DNA from: Chromohalobacter israelensis
GTDB lineage: Bacteria > Pseudomonadota > Gammaproteobacteria > Pseudomonadales > Halomonadaceae
Length of the DNA stretch: 64,000 nucleotides
NCBI GenBank assembly: GCA_000761475.1
Contig: JQNW01000010.1
Span: 36,789-100,788 of the forward strand
Direction of reading: 5' to 3'
Positions 1 to 7,068 of the stretch are shown one piece after another. The position numbers and the translations under genes were made by a program. Numbering within the stretch: the first letter of the stretch is position 1; the number at the start of each line of letters is the position of its first letter. Under the pieces are notes generated by a model. The model saw only the letters and a program-made list of their open reading frames with translations. It was not told the origin of the DNA and made no database searches.

Positions 1-194
1 TTCGCCAGGGCGGGCTCGACCACCTCGACGAGGTACTGGCGATCGTGCACGACACCGGCGCGCTGGACTATACCCGGCGTCGGGCCGAGGAAATGGCCGA
101 CCGCGCCCTGGCGCAACTCGAGCTGCTGCCCGAAAGCCGCTACCGCGACAGCATGGCCGCGCTTGCGCACCTCGCCGTCGAGCGCCAGACCTGA
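1..194 (+). CDS. ispB: Polyprenyl (octaprenyl) diphosphate synthase, C-terminal end (partial)
   Basis: The reading frame is open from the window edge (first full codon at base 3) to a TGA at 192-194 and gives 63 residues. The peptide contains LDHLDEVLAIVHDTGALDY and ends ALAHLAVERQT. This matches the C-terminal helices of all-trans octaprenyl diphosphate synthases, which build the ubiquinone side chain. The catalytic DDxxD motifs would lie upstream, outside the window. The family call rests on this tail only. A tRNA-Pro gene follows 82 bases downstream with its own promoter. Confidence 0.7.
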   Translation, partial: RQGGLDHLDEVLAIVHDTGALDYTRRRAEEMADRALAQLELLPESRYRDSMAALAHLAVERQT

Positions 195-215
195 TGCGGC
201 ACCGACGCAAAGGGG

Positions 216-243
216 TTGCGCGCGCGCCGCGGATGCGTATAAT
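216..243 (+). promoter_or_regulatory. Sigma-70 promoter of tRNA-Pro
   Basis: TTGCGC (216-221) and a perfect TATAAT (238-243) are separated by 16 bases and lie 33 bases before the tRNA-Pro gene. Confidence 0.7.
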
Positions 244-276
244 GCAGCCCCGTCGAGTCGGCACCACCGACGCGAA

Positions 277-353
277 CGGAGTATAGCTCAGCTTGGTAGA
301 GCGCTGCCTTCGGGAGGCAGAGGTCGTAGGTTCGAATCCTGCTACTCCGACCA
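277..353 (+). tRNA. proK: tRNA-Pro (anticodon CGG)
   Basis: A 77-base cloverleaf. The acceptor stem is CGGAGTA/TACTCCG and the anticodon stem CTGCC/GGCAG has loop TTCGGGA, giving anticodon CGG. The T-arm has GTAGG-TTCGAAT-CCTGC, and CCA is encoded at 351-353. It reads CCG proline codons. Confidence 0.97.
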
Positions 354-363
354 CGGAATTCTG

Positions 364-403
364 AAAACGCCCACGTCATGGCCTCGGCCACGTGGGCGTT
401 TTT
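364..403 (+). terminator. Rho-independent terminator after tRNA-Pro
   Basis: The inverted repeat AAAACGCCCACGT / ACGTGGGCGTTTTT (arms 364-376 and 390-403) is followed by a T-run, 11 bases after the tRNA. The 247 bases from 404 to 650 hold no other feature I can support. Confidence 0.9.
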
Positions 404-650
404 GCGTTCGGCGACATGCACTGATCGCCATTTCCTTGACCTGGATTATCGAAACGTCGCGCTGCAGGCGTCACGGTGAGCGGGCAGGGACGCAAACGGC
501 ACAGGGAAGTGCCCTGAACAGAAGTGCCCCGAGCACGGGTGCCGGACTCGATAGTCTGGCACCATCCCCGCCATAGGCACGCACCGCTTTCGCGCATGGC
601 AGCAGCTTCCATACTGAGAAGCGAGAGTCGCGATCGCTGGAGGACGCGCC

Positions 651-1067
651 ATGCAACGTCTATCGCCGGAACCCGCCACGCTTCATGTCGCGCAGCTTGC
701 GCCGATGCTCGAGGCCTTGCAGCGCCATCTCGGGCTGACGATCCTGCTGCACACGGCGCACGGGGCCTGCCTCGAACTACGCCACGAACGCCATGACAGC
801 CAGGTGCTGTGGCTGGAGGCCACGCCCGGCGCGCTCCCCGGCACCCTGCGCCTGGAAGCCGACAACGCGGAATTCGAACGCCTCGCCCCCACGCTGATGG
901 CGCAGGGAGCACGCTGTCTGGAAGCCTCGCGCGACCGGCCCAGCGCCTCCCGCGGTTGTGCCTGGCGCGTCCTGATCATGCCATTGCCCGGCGGCTGGCA
1001 ATTGATGCTTCTGGCGCTCGACCCACGCCGCTGCCAACCGCTTGGCCTCCAGGGGCTGGTGGTATGA
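651..1067 (+). CDS. Hypothetical protein, 138 aa
   Basis: I do not recognise this gene. It encodes 138 residues, soluble-looking and without a signal peptide or a clear membrane segment. Leu-rich amphipathic stretches dominate (VAQLAPMLEALQRHLGLTIL at the start, LPGGWQLMLLALDPRRC near the end). The ATG at 651 is chosen because GGAGGA lies at 639-644, a good ribosome-binding distance. Codon use matches the neighbours. It stands alone after tRNA-Pro and converges with the small membrane-protein gene at 1078-1326. Function unknown. Confidence 0.6.
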   Translation: MQRLSPEPATLHVAQLAPMLEALQRHLGLTILLHTAHGACLELRHERHDSQVLWLEATPGALPGTLRLEADNAEFERLAPTLMAQGARCLEASRDRPSASRGCAWRVLIMPLPGGWQLMLLALDPRRCQPLGLQGLVV

Positions 1068-1077
1068 GGTTGCGGCG

Positions 1078-1326
1078 TCAGGGGTCGCTTTCCTCCGCGC
1101 GACGCAGGCGCTCGTCCATCGCCCTGCGCTGGCGGTTGCGACGATAGCGCCGCACCAGCGCCACGCCGCTGGCCGCGACCAGCATTGCCGCCAGCGTGAC
1201 GCCCTGCCACACGCGTGCCGCATCCCCCAGCCACGTCTCCAGCGCGATGATCAGAATGAACCCCACCGCCTGACTGGCGATGGCCACCGCCCGTAGCCCA
1301 TCGACTCCATGGCGCGAATTCACCAT
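1078..1326 (-). CDS. Small two-helix membrane protein, hypothetical
   Basis: Encodes 82 residues. Two hydrophobic segments (about residues 13-30, AVAIASQAVGFILIIALE, and 40-58, WQGVTLAAMLVAASGVALV) are followed by a very basic tail with RRYRRNRQRR. This predicts a hairpin in the inner membrane with a cytoplasmic C-terminus. An AGGAG ribosome-binding site lies just upstream of the ATG at 1326. No family is recognised. The gene converges with the hypothetical gene at 651 and has a 10-base gap to it. Confidence 0.6.
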   Translation of the reverse strand: MVNSRHGVDGLRAVAIASQAVGFILIIALETWLGDAARVWQGVTLAAMLVAASGVALVRRYRRNRQRRAMDERLRRAEESDP

Positions 1327-1515
1327 GCCTGCTCCTGTTGATTGATCATTCCACGCTTGCGCCGCCTGCCATCACGTCTCGCCGCGACACCCGAGCGCTT
1401 GCCGACGTTCACGCCGCCCCGGGCGACGCGCTCCGCTTTAGTGTAACGTGCCAAGGCCCGTCGCCGTGCATGAGACGGCAGCGACTCCAAGAGCAGCTTC
1501 GTCATGAGGAGGCCC

Positions 1516-2316
1516 ATGACCGCTTTCACGCTTGGTCCACTGTCCTTGCCGCCAGCGCATCTCTACGCGGCGAGCGCCGCCGTGGCACTGCTCGCGCTCG
1601 GCCACCTAGTCCGCCTGCCACCGCCACGCCGCCGCCTGTGGTTGACCGGCGCGTTACTCGGCGCCCTGCTCGGCGCCCGCCTGGCCGACATCGCACTGCA
1701 CGGCGAGGCCTATCGCGAAGCCCCTCTCGAGGCCGTCATGCGCTGGCAGTCCGGGTATCACCCTTTGGGCGCCCTGCTGGGTGCGGGGGCCTGGACGCTG
1801 GGCTGCCTGCGCCGCCTGCCGCCGCGCTATCTGACCCGGGCATCGGGCGTGCTCGCGACCTGCGCCGCACTATGGTGGGGCCTGAACGCCTGGCACCCTC
1901 TGGCCGGCGAACCTCCTCCATCGCACCTGCCGCCCTTGTCGCTGAACGCCCTCGACGGCGATGCGGTATCGCTCGAGACCCTCTCCACATCGTCACCGCT
2001 CATCGTGGTGCTGTGGCGCAGCGATTGCCACGCGTGCCGCCAGGCATTGGCACGCGTCAATGCGGTCGCCGACCAGGTGCGCGTGATAACGGTCAATGAA
2101 GGCCAATCCCTGTTGCAGGCCGCACGCTTCCTCGATGCTCAGGACATGGGGTTCGCGCATAACCTGCAAGACCCGGAGCAGCGCCTGCAGGCCTATTTCG
2201 GCATGCCCGACCTGCCGTTGACCGTCTACCTCGACGCCCACGGTCGACTCCGCAACATCCGTTCGGGACCGCTCGCCACGGCGACTCTCGAGGCCTGGCT
2301 GGCGGCATCGCCCTGA
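1516..2316 (+). CDS. Membrane-anchored thioredoxin-like (TlpA-type) protein
   Basis: Encodes 266 residues in two parts. The N-terminal ~130 residues hold about four hydrophobic segments separated by basic and amphipathic loops (GALLGALLGARLADIALHG resembles the Lgt-like membrane modules found fused to TlpA domains). Residues ~140-266 form a thioredoxin-like fold with the active-site motif CHAC in WRSDCHACRQAL and a downstream cis-Pro region MPDLPLTVYLD. The expected role is thiol-disulfide exchange on the periplasmic side. The ATG at 1516 is preceded by GAGGAGG (1506-1512), so the in-frame ATG at 1504 is rejected. It reads toward rapA; no partner gene is evident. Substrate unknown. Confidence 0.75.
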   Translation: MTAFTLGPLSLPPAHLYAASAAVALLALGHLVRLPPPRRRLWLTGALLGALLGARLADIALHGEAYREAPLEAVMRWQSGYHPLGALLGAGAWTLGCLRRLPPRYLTRASGVLATCAALWWGLNAWHPLAGEPPPSHLPPLSLNALDGDAVSLETLSTSSPLIVVLWRSDCHACRQALARVNAVADQVRVITVNEGQSLLQAARFLDAQDMGFAHNLQDPEQRLQAYFGMPDLPLTVYLDAHGRLRNIRSGPLATATLEAWLAASP

Positions 2317-2331
2317 AAGCACAATCGCCTG

Positions 2332-2360
2332 TTAAGCCCTTGGCCGCTTTCCGGTAGAAT
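2332..2360 (+). promoter_or_regulatory. Possible sigma-70 promoter of rapA
   Basis: TAGAAT (2355-2360) lies 17 bases downstream of a weak TTAAGC (2332-2337), about 75 bases before the rapA start. The -35 match is poor. Confidence 0.35.
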
Positions 2361-2435
2361 ACCGCGCCCCGCCGCCCTGCATGCTCCCTCGCGGGCGGCA
2401 CGCCACATACCGTTTCATCTTCATCCCGAGGCATC

Positions 2436-5378
2436 ATGAGCGAATTCATTCCGGGCCAGCGCTGGGTCAGTGACGGCGAAGCCGAACTGGGGCTGGGCAC
2501 GATCCTGAGCTGCGATTTCCGAAGCGTGACCGTTCTCTTTGCCGCCAGTCAGGAAACGCGCACCTACAGCGTTCGCCAAGCACCGCTGACCCGCGTGGTA
2601 TTCGGCGCCGGCGACCGGATAGAAGCCGCCGACGGCCGCACGCTGACCGTCGACGACACCAAGGAGGCCAAGGGGCTGCTGATCTATGTCGTCGAGACGG
2701 CGGACGGCGAATACGAAGAGCTTCCCGAAAGCCGCCTCGCCGACAGCATGCGCTTCCAGCAAGCGCGGGACCGCCTGCTGACCGGTCAGGTCGACCGCAA
2801 CGACTGGTTCGAGCTGCGTTACCGCACCCTGCACCACTATCACCGCATCGCTCAACACCCGGCGAACGGCCTGGCAGGCCCGCGGGTGGACCTCATCCCG
2901 CACCAGCTGTACATCGCCGACGAAGTCTCCCGTCGCCATGCCCCGCGCGTGCTGCTGGCCGACGAAGTGGGCCTGGGCAAGACCATCGAGGCGGGTCTGA
3001 TCCTGCACCGCCTGCTGATCACCGGTCGTGCCGAGCGTGCGCTGATTCTGGTGCCGGACAGCCTGACCCACCAGTGGCTGGTGGAAATGCTGCGCCGTTT
3101 CTCGCTGCATTTCACGCTGCTTGACGAACAACAGAGCCAGCACAGTACGGGCAACCCCTTCGAAAGCGCCCAGCTGGTGCTCGCCAGCCAGCAGTGGCTA
3201 TTCGCCAACCCACACCGCCAGACCCAGGCCCAGGCCTGCGACTGGGACTTGCTGATCGTCGACGAGGCGCATCATCTCGACTGGAGCCCCGAGGCCAGCG
3301 GCCCCGGCTATGCCTGCGTCGAGCAGCTGGCGCATGCCATCGACGGCGTGCTGCTGCTCACCGCCACGCCCGAGCAGATGGGGCTTGCCAGCCATTTCGC
3401 CCGCCTGCGTCTGCTCGACCCCGAGCGCTATACCAGCCTGGCGGCCTTCGAGGCCGAAGAAACGGGCTACGCCCGGGTCGCGGAGGCGGTGGACGCCCTC
3501 GAGCGCCTGCCCGGCGATGCCGCGGACCGCGATAGCGTGGGCGCGGTCATCGACGACGCGGACAGCCAGGCACTGCTCGACACGCTGATCGACCCGGAAA
3601 GCGACGACACCCAGCGCGACAGCGCACGCCGCCAGCTACGCGAGCAGTTGCTCGACCGTCACGGGACCGGCCGGGTGATGTTCCGCAACAGCCGTCGCCA
3701 TGTCGCCGGCTTTCCCGAACGCCACCTGCACGTCACTCGCCTGGCGCCGCCGTCCAGCTATCGCCGCGAGTTGCGCAAGCTGGATCGCGACATGGACTAC
3801 CTCGACGACCTGCTGATCACCACCGGCCTCGACCATCCCGAGGTGCTGCTGTATCCGGATGCCATGTATCGCGCGCAATGCGATGCCTCGCCGGGCGACA
3901 CCGCACTCAACGCCGAGCCCTGGTGGCAGATAGATCCGCGCGTGACCTGGCTGCTGGAGCGCCTGACCGAAGTGGGGCGCGACAAGATGCTAGTCATCGC
4001 CCACGACCGCGAGACCGCCAGCGATCTCAGCGAGGCACTGCGCGTACTGGGCGGAGTCCAGGCACCGGTCTTCCATGAGGGCCTGACGCTCATCGAACGC
4101 GACCGTGCCGCGGCGGCCTTCGCCGACGAGGAAGACGGGTGCCAGGTACTGGTGTGCTCGGAGATCGGCTCCGAGGGACGCAATTTCCAGTTCTGCCGGC
4201 ATCTGGTGATGTTCGACTTGCCGGCGCATCCCGACCAGCTCGAACAACGCATCGGCCGCCTCGACCGTATCGGCCAGCAGCACGCCATCGAGATTCATGT
4301 GCCGGTCTTCGAGGACAGCCCCGGCGAGCGCTTGCTGCGCTGGTACGACGAGGGCATGCGCGCCTTCGACGCCCCGCACGGCATCGGCAGCGAACTCTAC
4401 GACGCCTTCGGCGACAGCGTGGCCGATGCCCTGCTGGATGACGACGCGCTCGCCGAGGTCATTGCCGACACGCGACGCTTCTTCGAAAGCCGCCTCGCCG
4501 CGCACGAGGCCGGCCGCGACCGGCTGCTGGAGTGGAACGCCTGTCGGCCGGCGCGCGCCCAGGCCATCACCGAGGCGATTCGCGAGCTCGACGACGACCC
4601 CGCACTGCCGCGTTATGTCGACAAGGCGCTGGACGTATTCGGCGTCGAAAGTCGCGACCTGGGCGGCGACATTCAGCACCTGCTGGCCGGGCCTCACATG
4701 CTCGATGGCTTGCCGGGGCTGGTCAAAGGCGAGGAAGGCTTCTCGGCCACCTTCGACCGGCAGCGTGCCCTGGCCCGTGACGATGTTCAGCGCTTGTCCT
4801 GGGAGCACCCTCTGGTCCGCGAGATGATGGAGCGCATCCTCGACGGCACGCTTGGCAACACCGCATTGGCGCTGCTTCAGCACCCGGCGATTCCGGGCGG
4901 ACGACTGATGGCCGAACTGGTGTTCCGCACCCACTGTCCGGCGCCCAGGCACCTGAACGTGGGGCGCTTCCTGCCGCCGACGGCGGTGCGCCTGCTGCTC
5001 GACGAGTCCGGCGCCAACCTGACCCAGAAGGTCTCCTTCGGCGGGCTAGCGAAAAACCTTCAGAAGGTCAAGAAGGCGGTCGCCCGGGACCTGATCAAGT
5101 CGCGCCACGCGCAGTTGCGCGACCTGCTGACGCGGGCCGAGGACGAGGCCGAGAACGAACTGCCGAGCATCATCGAAGCCGCGCAGACGCACATGCGTGA
5201 CACGCTGGACACCGAGCTTGCGCGTCTCAAGGCCCTCGCACGTCACAACCCGTCGGTACGCGATGCGGAGATCGATGCCCTCGCCCACGAACGCCGCGAG
5301 CTGGACACGGCCATCGACGCCACGCGCCTGCGTCTCGACGCGGTCCGCGTGGTGGTGACCGTCGATCCGCCTGAATGA
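2436..5378 (+). CDS. rapA: RNA polymerase-associated ATPase RapA
   Basis: Encodes 980 residues, close to the ~968 of E. coli RapA (HepA). This is a Swi2/Snf2 ATPase that binds core RNA polymerase and promotes its recycling after termination. The N-terminal Tudor-like region begins MSEFIPGQRWVSD. The Walker A motif DEVGLGKTIEAG lies near residue 176 and the Walker B/DEAH motif VDEAHHLDW near 275. The C-terminal helicase lobe carries SEIGSEGRNFQFCRHLVMFD and RIGRLDRIGQQ near 605-615, typical of Snf2 motifs V and VI. The long C-terminal region fits the family. It ends 21 bases from the convergent yfcH-like gene. Confidence 0.97.
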   Translation: MSEFIPGQRWVSDGEAELGLGTILSCDFRSVTVLFAASQETRTYSVRQAPLTRVVFGAGDRIEAADGRTLTVDDTKEAKGLLIYVVETADGEYEELPESRLADSMRFQQARDRLLTGQVDRNDWFELRYRTLHHYHRIAQHPANGLAGPRVDLIPHQLYIADEVSRRHAPRVLLADEVGLGKTIEAGLILHRLLITGRAERALILVPDSLTHQWLVEMLRRFSLHFTLLDEQQSQHSTGNPFESAQLVLASQQWLFANPHRQTQAQACDWDLLIVDEAHHLDWSPEASGPGYACVEQLAHAIDGVLLLTATPEQMGLASHFARLRLLDPERYTSLAAFEAEETGYARVAEAVDALERLPGDAADRDSVGAVIDDADSQALLDTLIDPESDDTQRDSARRQLREQLLDRHGTGRVMFRNSRRHVAGFPERHLHVTRLAPPSSYRRELRKLDRDMDYLDDLLITTGLDHPEVLLYPDAMYRAQCDASPGDTALNAEPWWQIDPRVTWLLERLTEVGRDKMLVIAHDRETASDLSEALRVLGGVQAPVFHEGLTLIERDRAAAAFADEEDGCQVLVCSEIGSEGRNFQFCRHLVMFDLPAHPDQLEQRIGRLDRIGQQHAIEIHVPVFEDSPGERLLRWYDEGMRAFDAPHGIGSELYDAFGDSVADALLDDDALAEVIADTRRFFESRLAAHEAGRDRLLEWNACRPARAQAITEAIRELDDDPALPRYVDKALDVFGVESRDLGGDIQHLLAGPHMLDGLPGLVKGEEGFSATFDRQRALARDDVQRLSWEHPLVREMMERILDGTLGNTALALLQHPAIPGGRLMAELVFRTHCPAPRHLNVGRFLPPTAVRLLLDESGANLTQKVSFGGLAKNLQKVKKAVARDLIKSRHAQLRDLLTRAEDEAENELPSIIEAAQTHMRDTLDTELARLKALARHNPSVRDAEIDALAHERRELDTAIDATRLRLDAVRVVVTVDPPE

Positions 5379-5399
5379 AGGGCGCCGCGACGCCTCGCG

Positions 5400-6296
5400 T
5401 CAGCGGCCGAGAATCGCCTTCAGGGCGCTGTCCAGCGTCGGATATTGAAACCCGAACCCCGCCGCCTCCAGGCGTGCGGGGCGCATGCGTGCCCCGGTCA
5501 GCAGCAAGCGCGACATCTCTCCCAGGGCCAGCCGCAGGACCCCGGCGGGCACCGCCATCACCGCGGGACGATGCAGGTGGCGCGCCAAGGCACGGGTGAA
5601 ATCGGCATTGGTCACCGGATGAGGCGCCGAGGCATTGAACGGTCCTGCGAGGTCGTCGCGCTCGAGCAGGAAGAGCGCGATGCTCACCCAGTCCTCGCGG
5701 TGGATCCACGGCATGTACTGGCGTCCGCTGCCCAGCCGTCCGCCCAGGCCGAGACGAAACGGCAACAGCAACTTGGCCAGGGTGCCGCCACCGGCATCCA
5801 GCACCAGCCCGGTACGCAGCAGTACCACTCTCACCCCCAGCGGCTCGGCCGCCAGTGCCGCCGACTCCCACTCGGCGCAAAGACGGTGCGCGAACTCATC
5901 CTGAGGCGGCGTCTGCTCGGTCACGTCGCGATCGCCCTGATCCCCGTAATACCCCATCGCCGAACCAGAGATCATCACTCGCGGCGGCGTGTCCAGACGC
6001 TCGCACAAGGTCACCAGGTCACGCGTGACGGTCAAGCGCGAGTCGATCAGGCGACGCTTTTGCGCAGCGCTCCAGCGCTTGTCGGCAATGGGCTCGCCCG
6101 CGAGGTTGATGATCGCCTCCGGCGCACTGTCCACGAACGCCAATACCGAATCGCGGACCTCGGTCCCCTCGGGAAGCAGCGCCTGCGCGCGTGACGGTGA
6201 GCGCGACACCACCAGCAGCTCGTGGCCGGCGTCGTGAAGGCGTCGGCACAGCGGGCGCCCGACGAAGCCGCTGCCGCCCGTGATCAAGATGCGCAT
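5400..6296 (-). CDS. yfcH: TIGR01777-family NAD(P)-binding epimerase (YfcH-like)
   Basis: Encodes 298 residues with an N-terminal Rossmann motif MRILITGGSGFVGRPL, the conserved NLAGEPIADKRW and SGSAMGYYGDQG blocks, and a C-terminal extension of the DUF1731 type. Family members are SDR-like sugar epimerase homologues of unknown substrate. The start at 6296 is preferred over longer upstream frames because GGAG sits 7 bases upstream and the protein begins exactly at the beta-alpha-beta motif. A perfect TATAAT and a LitR-like palindrome lie directly upstream, which suggests co-regulation with the photolyase cluster (inference). It converges with rapA. Confidence 0.88.
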   Translation of the reverse strand: MRILITGGSGFVGRPLCRRLHDAGHELLVVSRSPSRAQALLPEGTEVRDSVLAFVDSAPEAIINLAGEPIADKRWSAAQKRRLIDSRLTVTRDLVTLCERLDTPPRVMISGSAMGYYGDQGDRDVTEQTPPQDEFAHRLCAEWESAALAAEPLGVRVVLLRTGLVLDAGGGTLAKLLLPFRLGLGGRLGSGRQYMPWIHREDWVSIALFLLERDDLAGPFNASAPHPVTNADFTRALARHLHRPAVMAVPAGVLRLALGEMSRLLLTGARMRPARLEAAGFGFQYPTLDSALKAILGR

Positions 6297-6315
6297 ATTG
6301 ACTCTCCGAACACGT

Positions 6316-6321
6316 ATTATA
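6316..6321 (-). promoter_or_regulatory. -10 element of the yfcH promoter
   Basis: On the minus strand this reads TATAAT, 20 bases upstream of the yfcH start codon. No good -35 hexamer lies at 16-18 bases, and the palindrome at 6329-6352 occupies that space. This is consistent with a regulated promoter. Confidence 0.6.
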
Positions 6322-6328
6322 CGACCGT

Positions 6329-6352
6329 TGTACAATTTGGTAGAGTTGTCCA
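6329..6352. promoter_or_regulatory. Candidate LitR/MerR-family operator upstream of yfcH
   Basis: TGTACA (6329-6334), 12 bases, then TGTCCA (6347-6352). Read on the yfcH strand it is TGGACA-N12-TGTACA. The operator reported for class II LitR of Pseudomonas putida is, as I recall it, T(G/A)TACA-N12-TGTACA, so this is one mismatch away. It begins 7 bases upstream of the yfcH TATAAT. Confidence 0.6.
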
Positions 6353-6470
6353 GGTAAGCACGCGACGGCCCGGTTGAAAAGCATAGCTCATGGCCATTCA
6401 TCACGCGGGCGCCGCCAGGCGGCGTCACTCATGCGCCGTCGTCACGAACCGTCTGACAGGAGGTTGCTCA

Positions 6471-6839
6471 ATGAGCCACGCCTTGATCCTACTCGCCCAT
6501 GGCTCCAGCGATGCGCGCTGGCGCGCGCCCTTCGAGGCGCTCGAAAGCGACTTGCAAGCACGCCTCGAGACCCCGGCGGTCGTCGCCTACATGGAGCTCA
6601 GCGAGCCCTCGCTGGAAACGCGGGTCGCCGAATGCCACGCCCAGGGGCATCGGCGCATCGATATCCTGCCGCTGTTCTTCGCCGCCGGGCGTCACCTGCG
6701 CCAGGACGTGCCCGCGCAACTCGATGCGCTGCGCACGCAATATCCCGACGCCACGCTGACGCTTCTCGACCCGGTCGGCCAGCACCCCGCCTTCGTCGAG
6801 GCCCTGGCAGGCATCGTGACCGCCCGTGCCGGCGCATGA
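6471..6839 (+). CDS. Short CbiX/SirB-type chelatase-like protein
   Basis: Encodes 122 residues, the size of the single-domain 'small CbiX' proteins. It carries the conserved HALILLAHGSSD (His10) and DILPLFFAAGRHLRQDVP (His75), the metal-site histidines of sirohydrochlorin cobalto-/ferrochelatases. The family inserts Co2+ or Fe2+ into sirohydrochlorin; the substrate here cannot be told. The ATG at 6471 follows AGGAGG with good spacing and removes a non-homologous 27-residue upstream extension. It is divergent from yfcH and upstream of the LitR-like gene. No other cobalamin or sirohaem gene is nearby. Confidence 0.8.
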   Translation: MSHALILLAHGSSDARWRAPFEALESDLQARLETPAVVAYMELSEPSLETRVAECHAQGHRRIDILPLFFAAGRHLRQDVPAQLDALRTQYPDATLTLLDPVGQHPAFVEALAGIVTARAGA

Positions 6840-6856
6840 GGATACGTGATAGAAAT

Positions 6857-6880
6857 TGTACAGAACGCTTGCGACGTACA
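6857..6880. promoter_or_regulatory. Candidate LitR/MerR-family operator upstream of the regulator gene
   Basis: TGTACA (6857-6862), 12 bases, CGTACA (6875-6880): an almost perfect palindrome with the same half-sites and spacing as the site at 6329-6352. It starts 18 bases after the cbiX-like stop codon. TTGTAC at 6856 and TACAAC at 6877 overlap it and could be promoter elements with a short, MerR-style distorted spacer (15 bases). Confidence 0.62.
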
Positions 6881-6946
6881 ACTTCATACCCCATGCTGAA
6901 CGGGCGGTCATCAGGTGACGTCGCCGCGAGTAGCGGGCACAATACG

Positions 6947-6964
6947 CGCCGCCGCCCGGCGGCG
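6947..6964 (+). other. GC-rich hairpin in the regulator leader
   Basis: CGCCGCC-GCCC-GGCGGCG forms a perfect 7-bp stem with a 4-base loop. There is no T-run. It lies in the ~190-base stretch between the operator and the regulator start codon, so it could affect leader RNA or be chance in GC-rich DNA. Confidence 0.4.
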
Positions 6965-7068
6965 TGGGTGTCATGTCACCGATTGTCCTTGTCCCCCGAC
7001 ACCACGACACAGCCAACCGTTGGCGACCATCCGTATCGGGGCATGATTCACAGGAGGAACCTAAGCGC

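Noticed and set aside
140..421. Minus-strand frame across tRNA-Pro
   Set aside because: SRIRTYDLCLPKAALYQAEL is the antisense translation of the tRNA; no ribosome-binding site.
6964..7068. N-terminal extension of the MerR/LitR regulator from a GTG at 6964
   Set aside because: The extension is not MerR-like, and a strong CAGGAGG site supports the ATG at 7069.
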